64,000 bases of DNA from CAUJIW01 sp963205175. Lineage in GTDB: Bacteria > Pseudomonadota > Alphaproteobacteria > Sphingomonadales > Sphingomonadaceae. Positions within the stretch are counted from its first letter, which is position 1, and the number at the start of each line of letters is the position of its first letter. The stretch lies in NCBI GenBank assembly GCA_041060555.1, contig JBEUDS010000018.1. One strand, 5' to 3'. The notes below the pieces were generated by a model. The model saw nothing but the letters and a program-made list of their open reading frames with translations. It searched no databases and was not told the origin of the DNA. The translations under genes were made by a program, and so were the position numbers. Positions 35,571 to 45,040 of this stretch are shown piece by piece.

Positions 35571-36821
35571 ATGCTGTTTAATCCTGACCCGCCGCGACAC
35601 CGTTCGCGGCGGGTCTTTTCCTTCCTTGGCGTGGTGACGTTTCTGATCGCCATCGGCAACACCGGGCTGGTGTCGGTCATGCCGGCCATCGGCCGGATGC
35701 TCGCCATCCCTGATTATCTGGTCGCCAGCATTTTCTCGCTCTCCGCCCTCACCTGGGCAGTCAGCGCGCCGCTCTGGGTGTCGCGCATCAGTCGCGCCGG
35801 GCCGAACTACTATATCCGGGCGGGTCTGGTGGGCTTTATTGCGTCGATGGCCGGCTGTGCGCTGTCGGTGAAACTGGGATTGCTCGGCCTGCTGGCGCCG
35901 CTGGCGACCTTCGGTGTCTTTTTCGTGCTGCGCTCGATCTACGGCCTGCTCGGCTCGGCCAGCGCCACGGCGACGCAGGCGCTGATCGCGTTTGAAACCG
36001 AGGGCGCGCAGCGGACACGGGCCTTGACCACGCTCGCCGGCGCGCTCAGCCTCGGAACCATCGTCGGTCCAGCCATAGCGCCGGCGATGATCGTCGAACC
36101 ACTGGGGCCGCTGGGGCCGATGATCGGGTTTGCCCTGCTCGGGGGCCTGGCGCTCGCGGGCACGGTTGTCTTTCTCGCGCCGACGGCGGTGGCGCGCGCC
36201 CAGGTGCCGGCCGCCAGCGGCAGGGTCTCGCTTGTGGCGGTCTGGCGTCGCCCTGGTGTGGGGCGGCATCTCACCTTCGGGATGCTGCTGTGTTCAGCGC
36301 AGGCGATCAACATCTACACCATCGGCTTTGTGATCATCGACCGCATGAACGGCGGGCCCATGGCCGCCCAGCGCATGATCGGTCTTACCATGACGGCGGG
36401 CGCGGCGGTGGCGCTGGCGGCGCAATGGGGGCTGGTACGGCTGTTGTCGCCATCGCCGCTGACGATGATGCGCGTGGGGACTGCGCTGGCTATGGCAGGC
36501 AACGCGCTGGCCACCTTCGACAACGGCACGAACGCCGCGTTCTGGGCCTTTGTCGCGGCGAGCCTGGGTTACGGCCTTGCCCGCCCCGGGTTCAGCGCGG
36601 CGGCGTCGCTGGCGGGCGCCGATGAGGATCAGGTGGCGATCGCCTCCGCCATCACCCTGATTGCGGGCGCCTCGATCACCCTGCCGCCGGTGCTGGCCTC
36701 GGCGACCTATCAGTGGTGGTCGCCGTCGCCGTTCGCCATTGCCGCGCTGATAACGGCCGGTCTGCTGGCGGGTGAACTGTCGCCGCGTCGCCGCGGCGCC
36801 ATTGTTCATGAAGGGCGATAG
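35571..36821 (+). CDS. MFS transporter
   Basis: 416 residues, about 12 hydrophobic helices, with a basic cytoplasmic N-terminus. No substrate motif is visible. It lies directly downstream of the TonB-dependent receptor, so the pair could carry one substrate across both membranes. The start at 35571 has an AAGGACAAC Shine-Dalgarno region. Confidence 0.85.
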   Translation: MLFNPDPPRHRSRRVFSFLGVVTFLIAIGNTGLVSVMPAIGRMLAIPDYLVASIFSLSALTWAVSAPLWVSRISRAGPNYYIRAGLVGFIASMAGCALSVKLGLLGLLAPLATFGVFFVLRSIYGLLGSASATATQALIAFETEGAQRTRALTTLAGALSLGTIVGPAIAPAMIVEPLGPLGPMIGFALLGGLALAGTVVFLAPTAVARAQVPAASGRVSLVAVWRRPGVGRHLTFGMLLCSAQAINIYTIGFVIIDRMNGGPMAAQRMIGLTMTAGAAVALAAQWGLVRLLSPSPLTMMRVGTALAMAGNALATFDNGTNAAFWAFVAASLGYGLARPGFSAAASLAGADEDQVAIASAITLIAGASITLPPVLASATYQWWSPSPFAIAALITAGLLAGELSPRRRGAIVHEGR

Positions 36822-36958
36822 TGCGTTGCCCGCCGTCTGCTTTTTCCGCGTCGTGAACCGCCTAATGTCGGCCCCGGACATCGCGGCAGCCCGCGCGCCG
36901 GCCACGGCGGCGCACCCTGAAGGTTCCGCGACGAGCATATGAATGATTGGAGAAAACC

Positions 36959-38152
36959 ATGGATCGCTACCTTGTCATCTCTTCCGACGGCCATGCCGGT
37001 CTGCCGCCGGAGAAGTATCGCGACTATCTGGAAGCCAAGTATCACCAGCGCTTCGATGAGACCGTGCAGCTGGAAATCAAGGCGCGGGAAGAACACGAGA
37101 AACGCTTCCTGATCGATGATTTCAACACCAAATGGCGTGCCCGAGTCGGCGATGGCCTCGAAGGCGCATGGGATGGCGCGATCCGCAACCGGGTGCTCGA
37201 CGGCGATGGCGTGACCGCTGAAGTGCTGTTTCCCGATGGCATCACCGAGCGCAACGCGCCGCCGTTCGGGGCCGATATCGGTCTGCGGCCATCGGCCGAA
37301 CGCGCCGAACTGCAGTGGGCAGGTGCGCGTGCCCACAATCGCTGGATGGCGGATTTCTGTCGCGACGACCCGCATCGCCGCATTGGCCTGGCGGTGATTC
37401 CGGCGCTTTACGATCTGGACGAGACGGCGCGCGAGATCGAGTGGGCGCGCAAGAATGGCCTGAAGGGCGTGTTCTTTCCAGCCTTCACCGAAGGGTTCGA
37501 TCTGTACAATCACACCAAATATCATCGCATCTGGGCGATGTTGCAGGAAATGAACATGCCGCTTCATTTCCATTCCGGTGCCTCGCCGGCCTATGACACG
37601 ACGCAGCCGGGCTGGATCGGCACCTTCATGTGCGAGTTCGCCTTCTGGCTGACGCGGCCGCTGTGGACGATGACGTTCGGCGGCGTGTTCGAAGAATTTC
37701 CGGAGCTGAAGGTCAGTTTCACCGAGGCGGGTGGCGAGTTCTGGTTCCCGTGGGTGATCCGGCTGATGGACATCCGCGCGTCGGTCAAGCACACCAGTGG
37801 CAAGCTCGGCGATTACAACGCCAACATGAGTATGAAGCCCAGCGAGTATTTCGCGCGCAACGTCTGGGTCGGTTGTTCGGCGCTGCCCGACGAGGAGTCG
37901 ACGCAAGCCTATTACGACATCGGCGTCGACCGCATTCTCTGGGGCACCGACTATCCGCATCCCGAGGGCACCTGGCCGGGCACGCTGGACAAGATGAAGG
38001 TCAGCCTGGGCGGGCTGCCGGATGATGACATCCAGGCCATGCTGGGCACCAATGCGCTCGAAATCTATGATCTGGACGCCGAGGCGCTGTGGCGGATCGC
38101 CGAGAAAATCGGTCCGCGCCGCGAACTGTTCGCCCGCCAGCCGGCGGAATGA
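36959..38152 (+). CDS. amidohydrolase family protein (TIM barrel)
   Basis: 397 residues of the amidohydrolase-2 superfamily. The N-terminal metal motif D-x-H is in I-S-S-D-G-H-A-G (residues 7-14), a His pair lies in L-H-F-H-S-G near residue 205, and a conserved Asp sits in G-T-D-Y-P-H-P-E-G-T-W-P near residue 330. Members hydrolyse or decarboxylate cyclic and aromatic compounds. The start ATG at 36959 follows GGAG by 6 nt; a TTG 12 nt upstream is open. Probably a hydrolase or decarboxylase of the degradative pathway. Confidence 0.87.
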   Translation: MDRYLVISSDGHAGLPPEKYRDYLEAKYHQRFDETVQLEIKAREEHEKRFLIDDFNTKWRARVGDGLEGAWDGAIRNRVLDGDGVTAEVLFPDGITERNAPPFGADIGLRPSAERAELQWAGARAHNRWMADFCRDDPHRRIGLAVIPALYDLDETAREIEWARKNGLKGVFFPAFTEGFDLYNHTKYHRIWAMLQEMNMPLHFHSGASPAYDTTQPGWIGTFMCEFAFWLTRPLWTMTFGGVFEEFPELKVSFTEAGGEFWFPWVIRLMDIRASVKHTSGKLGDYNANMSMKPSEYFARNVWVGCSALPDEESTQAYYDIGVDRILWGTDYPHPEGTWPGTLDKMKVSLGGLPDDDIQAMLGTNALEIYDLDAEALWRIAEKIGPRRELFARQPAE

Positions 38153-38195
38153 CGTTCGTCAAGCGAATTGCATTCGGGTAGAGGGGTGATAGCAT

Positions 38196-38217
38196 AACCC
38201 CGTTCAGGGTGGGGGTT
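38196..38217 (+). promoter_or_regulatory. AACCCC-N10-GGGGTT dyad before the LysR start
   Basis: Inverted repeat AACCCC (38196-38201) and GGGGTT (38212-38217) ends at the LysR start codon, with its right arm covering the Shine-Dalgarno. It could be an autoregulatory operator or an RNA hairpin that limits translation. Confidence 0.4.
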
Positions 38218-39123
38218 ATGTCGAGCTGGCGTGGTATCGAGGAGTTTCTTGCCGTCGTGGAGCATGGCAGCTTCACGGCGGCGGGCGATCAGCTCGGCGT
38301 TTCCAAGTCCTTCATCAGCAAGACGGTGCATGAACTGGAAGAGCGGCTGGGGGTCCAGCTGCTCGTCCGCACCACCCGGCGGCTGTCGCTCACTGGTGCC
38401 GGCGAGAGCTTTCACCGGGAATGCGCGCAGTTGCAGCATCGGCTGTCCGAGGTCGAGAAGCAGATCGCCCGCTATAGCACCGAGCCCGTCGGTCGGCTGC
38501 GGATCGGCCTGAGCGACATTTTCGGCTCCGATTACATGTCGGGGCTGCTGGCGGCCTTCAGTGTCGAACACCCCGGCATCGTCATCGAGCCGATTGCCTA
38601 TCTGAACGAGAACGAGATCGTTCAGGAGAGTTTCGACATCGTCATCCGCTACGGCACGCTGCCCAACTCCAGCCTGCGCGCCCGGACCTTCGGCTACCTT
38701 TCCTACTGCCTGTGCGCGTCGCCCGCCTATGTCGCGGCGCGCGGCTGGCCGAAGGCGCCGGGCGACCTGCTGGCTCACGATTGCCTGACCGATCGCAGCA
38801 CCTCGATCACTTTCAATGACAACATCTGTGTGCGGGTCAATCCGCGCTGGATCAGCAACAGCGGCATCGCTTTGCGCAGCGCTGTGCGCAAGGGGCTGGG
38901 CATCGCCAGCCTGCCGGTCACCGTCATCCGTCAGGATCTCGCTGACGGCAAGCTGATCGCCCTGGAGGAGGAGTGGTCCTTCTATGACAAGGACTGCTGG
39001 GTGGTGTATTCGCCGGGCATTATCTCGGTGGCGACTCGCGCCTTCATCGACTACCTGGTGCGCCGCACGTCGCGGGTGAAAGTGCGGCCCGACATGGCGG
39101 CGTCGCTGGCGGCGCGCTACTGA
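38218..39123 (+). CDS. LysR-family transcriptional regulator
   Basis: 301 residues. An N-terminal winged HTH (residues 3-60, with F-L-A-V-V-E-H-G-S-F-T-A-A and S-K-S-F-I-S-K-T-V-H-E-L-E) is followed by a substrate-binding domain (~90-290). The GTG at 38209 is an alternative start. It lies between the amidohydrolase and the Rieske gene in the same direction, so it probably regulates the cluster in response to the substrate or an intermediate. Confidence 0.93.
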   Translation: MSSWRGIEEFLAVVEHGSFTAAGDQLGVSKSFISKTVHELEERLGVQLLVRTTRRLSLTGAGESFHRECAQLQHRLSEVEKQIARYSTEPVGRLRIGLSDIFGSDYMSGLLAAFSVEHPGIVIEPIAYLNENEIVQESFDIVIRYGTLPNSSLRARTFGYLSYCLCASPAYVAARGWPKAPGDLLAHDCLTDRSTSITFNDNICVRVNPRWISNSGIALRSAVRKGLGIASLPVTVIRQDLADGKLIALEEEWSFYDKDCWVVYSPGIISVATRAFIDYLVRRTSRVKVRPDMAASLAARY

Positions 39124-39242
39124 CGCATATTGTTCGCCGGTGCGCACAAAGCGTGCATGAATTGCCTCTTACCTCTTGGCGCCGAGACGATACTCTCGCT
39201 CATGAAGCCAGCATTCAAGAATGGCATGAAGAGGAGGATGTG

Positions 39243-40253
39243 TTGCCCAAGGTAGATCGGTTTCCCATGCCCATTCCCTACGGGTGGTTCGGGGTCGGCT
39301 ATAGTGCGGACCTGCGGAGCGGAGATGTTCGAGCGGTCCATTATTTCGGGCGCGATCTGGTGCTGTTTCGCAACGAGCAGGGCGAGGCCGGGTTGCTTGA
39401 CGCCTATTGTCCGCATCTCGGCGCGCACCTGGGCCATGGCGGGCGGGTGGAGGGCGACAGCATTCGTTGCCCCTTTCATGCCTGGACCTTCCGTCCCGAC
39501 GGGTTCTGCAGCGCGATCCCCTACGCCAAGGCCTTTCCGCCGCGCGCCAGGCGCGAGCCATTGACGCAGGCCTATCCGCTGGTCGAGAAATCCGGTGTCA
39601 TCTGGGCCTGGTATCATCCCGATAATGTCGCGCCGATGTTCGACGTCATCGACTATCCGGAGTTCACCGACCCCGCGTGGGCGCCGCTGGTGAAGCGTGA
39701 GTGGCGGTTCGCGAGCAATCCGCAGGAGATCGCCGAGAACGGCGTCGACACGGCTCATTTTCATTATGTCCATGCCATGGACGCGGTGCCCGAGGGCGAG
39801 ACCGATTACGACGGCGTGCGCCGTCGCAGTATTGCGCGCGGGCTGCGCACGCTCGACCTGCCGACCGGCGAGCGCAAGCAGTTGTCCTATTCGGTCGAGA
39901 CAATCCAGAACGGCGCCGGCCAGAAATACACGCGCCTGCGGGGACTGGTGGAGCTGTCGCTGCTGGTCATCGCCACGCCGATCGAAGCGGATGACGTCGA
40001 GTTGCGCTTCTGCTTCGCCCATTCCAGGGTTGAACCGGGGTCGCCGCAGGAGAAAGCGATCGAACAGGCGATCGCCAATACCTGCGGGCAGTCGGGTGTC
40101 GAGGGCGACATTCCCATCTGGCATAACAAGATTCACCGCGCGCAGCCATTCCTCTGCGATGGTGATGGGCCGATCCTGCGCTTCCGGCGCTATTTCGAGC
40201 AATTCTACATCGGCGGCCCGGACGGGCGTCGTGTCATCGAGGCAGCCGAGTAG
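39243..40253 (+). CDS. Rieske non-haem iron oxygenase (KshA-like)
   Basis: 336 residues from a TTG start, chosen because a full AGGAGG lies 5 nt upstream; an upstream ATG at 39153 would add 30 unconserved residues. The Rieske 2Fe-2S motif is C56-x-H58 and C76-x2-H79. The mononuclear iron site D169-x2-H172-x4-H177 follows in E-N-G-V-D-T-A-H-F-H-Y-V-H, the form seen in 3-ketosteroid 9-alpha-hydroxylase (KshA) and related bacterial oxygenases. It hydroxylates ring carbons using electrons from a separate reductase; none is encoded here. The substrate is probably polycyclic or terpenoid, by family comparison. Confidence 0.88.
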   Translation: MPKVDRFPMPIPYGWFGVGYSADLRSGDVRAVHYFGRDLVLFRNEQGEAGLLDAYCPHLGAHLGHGGRVEGDSIRCPFHAWTFRPDGFCSAIPYAKAFPPRARREPLTQAYPLVEKSGVIWAWYHPDNVAPMFDVIDYPEFTDPAWAPLVKREWRFASNPQEIAENGVDTAHFHYVHAMDAVPEGETDYDGVRRRSIARGLRTLDLPTGERKQLSYSVETIQNGAGQKYTRLRGLVELSLLVIATPIEADDVELRFCFAHSRVEPGSPQEKAIEQAIANTCGQSGVEGDIPIWHNKIHRAQPFLCDGDGPILRFRRYFEQFYIGGPDGRRVIEAAE

Positions 40254-40333
40254 TGCCGCACCGGCGGAACCGGCACGCACAACAATCAGAAGCAGCAATC
40301 AATATTAGCACGACAGGTGCAGGGAGAATTGTG

Positions 40334-41134
40334 ATGTCCAGACTACGCTATCTTCAAGGGCCGGTGGAGACCCGCTCGGCGGGGATGCTGCGTAATACCG
40401 TTTACGGCATTCGCGCGACCTACGAGACCGACCCGGAAATCATCGCCGCGCTGTTGCCGCGGCCGCTGGACGCGGTGGACCGCCCGGAAATCTGGCTGCA
40501 GATGGTGCATGTGGCGATGCACGTCACGGAGACCGAGACCGTGGAGATTGGCGCGCTCACGGTTGGGGTCAACTGTACCCATGAAGGCGCACCGGGTGCT
40601 TACTGCTTCCACATGGCCATGGAAGGCGAGACGGTGGTTACCTCCGGCCGGGAACGCTTTGGCGAACCGAAAAAAATCGCCCAGACCCATTTCGAACGCA
40701 ATGGCGACCATCTGCGCGCCACCTGTTCGCGCCATGGCATCACCTATTTCGAGATCGAAGGCACCATTGGAGAGGCCCTTGATGCGCCGCTCTCCTTCGA
40801 GGAGCACCTCTTCTGCTACAAGGGTATGCCATCGATTGACCAGCCAGGCCAGTTTGATGGCGACGTGTTCCTCACCCGTCTCAACTGGCGGCGCAATTAC
40901 ACCGGGCGGCGCGTGATGACGGGCACTATCACGCTGCGGGAGTCGCCTTACGATCCGCTGGTTGATATTCCGGTGCGTCGTATCACTGACATGCAGTATG
41001 TCGAGGGCGGCACCGCCACTGGTGGGGTGCTGCTGCGCACGGTGCCGGGCGAGTGGATCGCGCACCACTGGGTCGGGCGTCAGGATGATCCGCGCAATAT
41101 CGGCGCCGAGGTCGGCGGACGAAAGGCCGCCTGA
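40334..41134 (+). CDS. acetoacetate decarboxylase-superfamily protein
   Basis: 266 residues. The ADC fold is supported by G-R-E-R-F-G-E-P-K-K-I-A, with a Lys113-Lys114 pair in the position of the Schiff-base lysine of acetoacetate decarboxylase. Superfamily members decarboxylate beta-keto acids or catalyse aldol/dehydratase steps on keto acids. The start at 40334 has AGGGAG upstream; the extra 27 residues from 40253 are unlikely. The stop overlaps the SDR ATG (TGATG). Confidence 0.8.
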   Translation: MSRLRYLQGPVETRSAGMLRNTVYGIRATYETDPEIIAALLPRPLDAVDRPEIWLQMVHVAMHVTETETVEIGALTVGVNCTHEGAPGAYCFHMAMEGETVVTSGRERFGEPKKIAQTHFERNGDHLRATCSRHGITYFEIEGTIGEALDAPLSFEEHLFCYKGMPSIDQPGQFDGDVFLTRLNWRRNYTGRRVMTGTITLRESPYDPLVDIPVRRITDMQYVEGGTATGGVLLRTVPGEWIAHHWVGRQDDPRNIGAEVGGRKAA

Positions 41135-42003
41135 TGCAGGATTTTTCGGGCAAGGTTGCCGTCGTCACCGGCGGCGCCAGCGGCGTGGGCAAGTGCCTGT
41201 GCGCCGATCTGGCGCGCGCCGGCGCGCATGTGGTCATCGCGGATATCGAGCCGGCGCGCATCGAGAAGACGCGGGCCGAGATCGCCGCGCTGGGCGATGG
41301 CGAGGTGCTGGGTATCGTCTGCGATGTCACCAAGGAGGCTTCGGTGCGGGCGCTCGCCGAACAGGTTTTCGCGCGGTTTTCCACCGTGCATATCCTGTTC
41401 AACAACGCCGGTGTCGGTCTGGGCGAGGCACAGCGGAAAATCTGGACCCTGCCGCTCAGCGACTGGCGCTGGGGCATTGATGTCAACGTGCTGGGCGTCG
41501 TCCACGGCATCGCGGCCTTCGTGCCGAGGATGCTGGAGGCAGGCGAGGAAGGTGTCGTGGTGAACACCAGCTCCACCAACGGCGGCCTGCGATCGCTGCC
41601 CAACACGCCGATCTATGCCGCGACCAAGGCGGCGGTGACCAGCATTTCCGAGGTGCTGCATCAGCAGTTGCTGCGTGAAGGGAGCTTGCTGCGCGCGGCC
41701 GTGCTGTTTCCGGGGCCGCACACGGTCAATACCGGTATCATGGCCTCGGGGGAGGTGCGGCCTGCCGACTATGTGGAGAACGCGGCGCAAACCAAAGTCG
41801 CGTACCGCACCATGGAGGATCTGGTGCGAACGACCGGACTGAAGCTGCGATTGACGGAGCCGGAGGAGGTTGCCGCCTTCGCGCTGGAGGGGGTGAGGGC
41901 ACGGCGTTTCTGGCTGCTGCCCGCCAGCGCGGAGAATGATGCGCTGATCGCGGCACGGACGCAGCAGATTCTGGCGCGGCAGGATCCGCCCTCGGCATGG
42001 TGA
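41134..42003 (+). CDS. short-chain dehydrogenase/reductase
   Basis: 289 residues, classical SDR: cofactor motif T-G-G-A-S-G-V-G at 12-19, N-N-A-G at 90-93, catalytic Ser146/147 and Y161-x3-K165. It oxidises or reduces an alcohol/ketone with NAD(P). Coupled to the ADC-like gene before it and overlapping the MFS gene after it by 7 nt. Confidence 0.92.
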   Translation: MQDFSGKVAVVTGGASGVGKCLCADLARAGAHVVIADIEPARIEKTRAEIAALGDGEVLGIVCDVTKEASVRALAEQVFARFSTVHILFNNAGVGLGEAQRKIWTLPLSDWRWGIDVNVLGVVHGIAAFVPRMLEAGEEGVVVNTSSTNGGLRSLPNTPIYAATKAAVTSISEVLHQQLLREGSLLRAAVLFPGPHTVNTGIMASGEVRPADYVENAAQTKVAYRTMEDLVRTTGLKLRLTEPEEVAAFALEGVRARRFWLLPASAENDALIAARTQQILARQDPPSAW

Positions 42004-43340
42004 CGCAGACAGCTGCGACCATGCCTGGTATCCGCGCGATCGGGCGACCCGGGGTCTATCGCTGGATGGTGGTCGCCATCCTGTTCGTCGGCTACTGCTT
42101 CAGTGCCATTGACGCGCGCGTCCTGACGCTGATGGTCGGGCCGATCCAGCATGATCTCAATCTCACGGACTTCGAGATGAGCCTCCTGCAAGGATTTGCC
42201 TTCTCGCTGCTGTACAGCATCGCGGCGCTGCCAATCGGCCGCTTCGTGGACCGCGCCCGGCGGCGGGCGACGCTGATCGTCTGGGGCGTGGTCTTCTGGT
42301 CGATGATGACGGCGGCGTGTGGCTTCACCAGCAGTTTCATCGGGCTGTTCCTTGCCCGTGTTGGCGTCGGCGTTGGCGAGGCGACGCTGAGCCCGACGGC
42401 CTATTCACTGATCAGCGATTATTTCGAGCGTCGGCGCCGCGCGCTGGCGATCAGCTTTTACGCCATCGGTTATCCGATCGGCGGCGGCATGGCCTTACTG
42501 GTTGGCGGCTGGCTGCTGACCCATTTCACGGGCCTGGGCGGCGCGACCTTGCCGGCACTGGGGCGCTTCGAACCTTGGCAGATGGTGTTCATCTGTGTTG
42601 CGGCACCAGGGTTGATTGTCGCCGCGCTGATGATGCTGATCCGCGAACCACCGCGCCAGGACGTGGCGGTGGAGCTGTCGCCGCACAGCAGCCTGCGCGA
42701 GGGCTTCGATTATATTGCCCAGCGGTGGGTGTTGTTCGGCTCGCTGATCGGTTCACTCAGCCTGATCGCGCTGCTCGCCATCGGTACCGCGCTGTGGTTC
42801 CCGACCTTTCTGATCCGCAGCTACGGCATGACAGCCGGCGAGGTGGGTCTGCAGTACGGCCTGGTCATGCTGGTGTGCGGCACCATTGGCACCCTGGCGG
42901 GCGGCTGGGCTTCCGGCCGGCTGATGCAAAGCGGCAGGGCGGACGCCAACATGCGGGTGGTGCTGGTCGCCACGGTGCTCAAGGGGCTGCCGCTGATCCT
43001 CGCGCCGCTGATGCCGTCAGCCATGCTGTCGCTGGGCATGATGGCGATTGGCACCCTGATCGGACAGGCCTCGCAAGGCGTGATGCTGGCGGCGATCCAA
43101 GATGTCACGCCCAATCAGCTGCGCGGCCAGGTGACGGCGATCTCGCTGCTGTTCGTCAATCTGCTGGGGACGGGGCTTGGTGCGAGCGTGATTGCCGCGA
43201 TCACTGATTTCGGATTCGGTGACCAGGGCGCGCTTGGTTATTCCATCGCCATTGCCGGCGCGGTCGTGCTGCCGGTGATCGTCGGTCTGCTGCTGGTCGC
43301 GCTGCCCCGCTATCGCCGGGCGGTGGTCGTCCAGAGTTGA
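41997..43340 (+). CDS. MFS transporter (spinster-like)
   Basis: 447 residues, 12 membrane helices, with the D-x2-x-R-R-R loop after helix 2 (R-F-V-D-R-A-R-R-R) and G-x-G-E-A-T-L-S-P-T in helix 4 that are typical of MFS spinster/phthalate-type transporters. It probably imports an aromatic or organic acid or exports a product. Last plus-strand gene of the Rieske operon; it converges with the LuxR gene 9 bp downstream. Confidence 0.88.
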   Translation: MVTQTAATMPGIRAIGRPGVYRWMVVAILFVGYCFSAIDARVLTLMVGPIQHDLNLTDFEMSLLQGFAFSLLYSIAALPIGRFVDRARRRATLIVWGVVFWSMMTAACGFTSSFIGLFLARVGVGVGEATLSPTAYSLISDYFERRRRALAISFYAIGYPIGGGMALLVGGWLLTHFTGLGGATLPALGRFEPWQMVFICVAAPGLIVAALMMLIREPPRQDVAVELSPHSSLREGFDYIAQRWVLFGSLIGSLSLIALLAIGTALWFPTFLIRSYGMTAGEVGLQYGLVMLVCGTIGTLAGGWASGRLMQSGRADANMRVVLVATVLKGLPLILAPLMPSAMLSLGMMAIGTLIGQASQGVMLAAIQDVTPNQLRGQVTAISLLFVNLLGTGLGASVIAAITDFGFGDQGALGYSIAIAGAVVLPVIVGLLLVALPRYRRAVVVQS

Positions 43341-43349
43341 TCGGATCAC

Positions 43350-44489
43350 TCACCCCAGCATGGCGACACTGCGCAGGATCAGGCGGATCAGTTCCGCCTG
43401 GCGATTGACGCCCACCTTGGCGAATATCCGTTTGGAGTAACTGCGCACGGTGCTTTCGGTGAGGCCGAGCTCCCGCGCGGCTTCCGCCAGTGTCAGGCCC
43501 TGGGTCAGCAACGCCGCCAGATTTGCTTCTGACGGGGATAGATCGAACAAGGTGGCGATCAGGCGCTCGAACGAGCTGCTGTGGCCGGGGTTCGATGCAT
43601 AGACGACCACTGCCGGACTCATGTCGGCGGGCCGCTGGCGGTCGCGACGAATGGAACGCACGAGAATACCAAGTCGCGCTGACGCTGTATCGCTGCCACG
43701 GAACGCCCGGACAAACTCCGTGTCGCCATCGCTCATGCGCGCGGCGAGCGCGGCGTTGATGGCGTCGCGCAGGCGCGTTGAGTCGGCACGTCCGCACATC
43801 ACCAACCTGTCGCCGTGCAGCTGAAAGCTGTCGCCGTCATCAATCATCCGCCGGGCGGCGCCGTTGGCGCGGATCATGCGGCCCTTGCCGTCGATGATGA
43901 AGGTGCCGATGGTCAGGCGATCGAGCGTGTCGGTCAGCACCTCGATCTCGCTTTCGTCACGATAAATGCGCGAGAACAGTGACATCGAGAGCTCGAAGTG
44001 AGGGCGGAGTCGGGCGAGAAAATCCTTGTGCTCGTCGCCAAAGCGCACACCGTTGGCGGGTCCGGTGAGGCCGAGATTGCATTCGAGACCGCCGGCCTCC
44101 GATACGTACATGCCGATGGCCTGTTCGATGCCGTAGGGCTGGAGGACGTCCCGGTAGAATTCGTTCTGTGCCAGCTGGGCGGGCGAGGCCACTTCTTCAA
44201 GCAAGGCGATGTCGCCTGAGCGTTTAAGCGCGTTGCGCAGGGGGTCAAGGTGGCCAAGCGCTGCGTGTCGGTCGCCGATGTCGCGTGCCAGCGCGCCGTC
44301 GACTGGTGGCGTCTTGCCCCAGATAATCATCGGCGCCAGCCCCTTGCGGCTGAGCTGCAGGGTCAGCGCGGCATTGCTGCATCCGATGTGGTCGATCAAT
44401 GCCCGCAGGAAACTACGCCACGGAAGCTCTTCCAGCGGCCCGTTGTAAAGTCGCGCCAGCAATGCCTCGGTGACCTCAATGCTGCCCAT
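43350..44489 (-). CDS. LuxR-family transcriptional regulator
   Basis: 379 residues. The C-terminal LuxR/GerE HTH (about residues 318-370: L-S-P-S-E-A-N-L-A-A-L-L, then T-E-S-T-V-R-S-Y-S-K-R-I-F-A-K) is clear. The N-terminal 300 residues look like a sensory region with a PAS-like segment (T-I-G-T-F-I-I-D-G-K-G-R-M-I). No receiver Asp is seen. The start at 44489 has GGGGAG 8 nt upstream; an ATG at 44519 has its GGAGG too close. It converges with the MFS gene. Confidence 0.9.
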   Translation of the reverse strand: MGSIEVTEALLARLYNGPLEELPWRSFLRALIDHIGCSNAALTLQLSRKGLAPMIIWGKTPPVDGALARDIGDRHAALGHLDPLRNALKRSGDIALLEEVASPAQLAQNEFYRDVLQPYGIEQAIGMYVSEAGGLECNLGLTGPANGVRFGDEHKDFLARLRPHFELSMSLFSRIYRDESEIEVLTDTLDRLTIGTFIIDGKGRMIRANGAARRMIDDGDSFQLHGDRLVMCGRADSTRLRDAINAALAARMSDGDTEFVRAFRGSDTASARLGILVRSIRRDRQRPADMSPAVVVYASNPGHSSSFERLIATLFDLSPSEANLAALLTQGLTLAEAARELGLTESTVRSYSKRIFAKVGVNRQAELIRLILRSVAMLG

Positions 44490-45040
44490 CGCTTTCACTC
44501 CCCGTCCGGGATTGTTCATCCTCCCGGTTGTGTTCTTCCGCACCGGTCGCGCCGTGCCGCGGACCCGTCGGGGCCGCGTCGGAAAGGCAGTGACGACCGC
44601 CTCGAACGCAGCACGTTGCTCGATCGTTGTCCAGTGGGCGCATTTGAGCAAAACATGGCGTGCACCATCAGGGATAATCGTCGATATCACCAGCGCTCGT
44701 TGGTGCGCGCCGGGCGGGTCGCCTGGTGGCAGCGCCTGGTGTCGAGGCCATCGACCTCAGCTCGGCGATCCTGCTTTCGGGGCGGGACATCATGGTCATG
44801 CGCGTCTGTGGTGTGATCAATCCATCAATACTCTCGATAAAGTGGCTTTCTTGAGTGTCGTCATTCCCAACTGGGATTGCCATTGCCGACAGCAGGCAAC
44901 CGACCGCCGCCAGTGTTTGCCCATTGATGGTGAACGCCATTTCATCTGCCGACCGCCATATGGGGGCACGGCGACGACACGTCGTCGATTACATTGCCAG
45001 GTCAGTGGCGCGGCGGATCACGCGCCGGGTTGGAAGGGGA
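44490..45040. other. 551-bp intergenic region between LuxR and the degenerate SDR
   Basis: No supported gene. A 90-codon minus-strand frame (44668-44940) has no recognisable domain, signal or clear Shine-Dalgarno. A short A/T-rich stretch occurs around 44795-44860. The region must contain the promoters of the two divergent genes and may carry remnants of a lost gene. Confidence 0.5.

Noticed and set aside
44668..44940. 90-codon minus-strand frame in the LuxR/SDR gap
   Set aside because: No domain, signal peptide or clear Shine-Dalgarno; not enough to call a gene.
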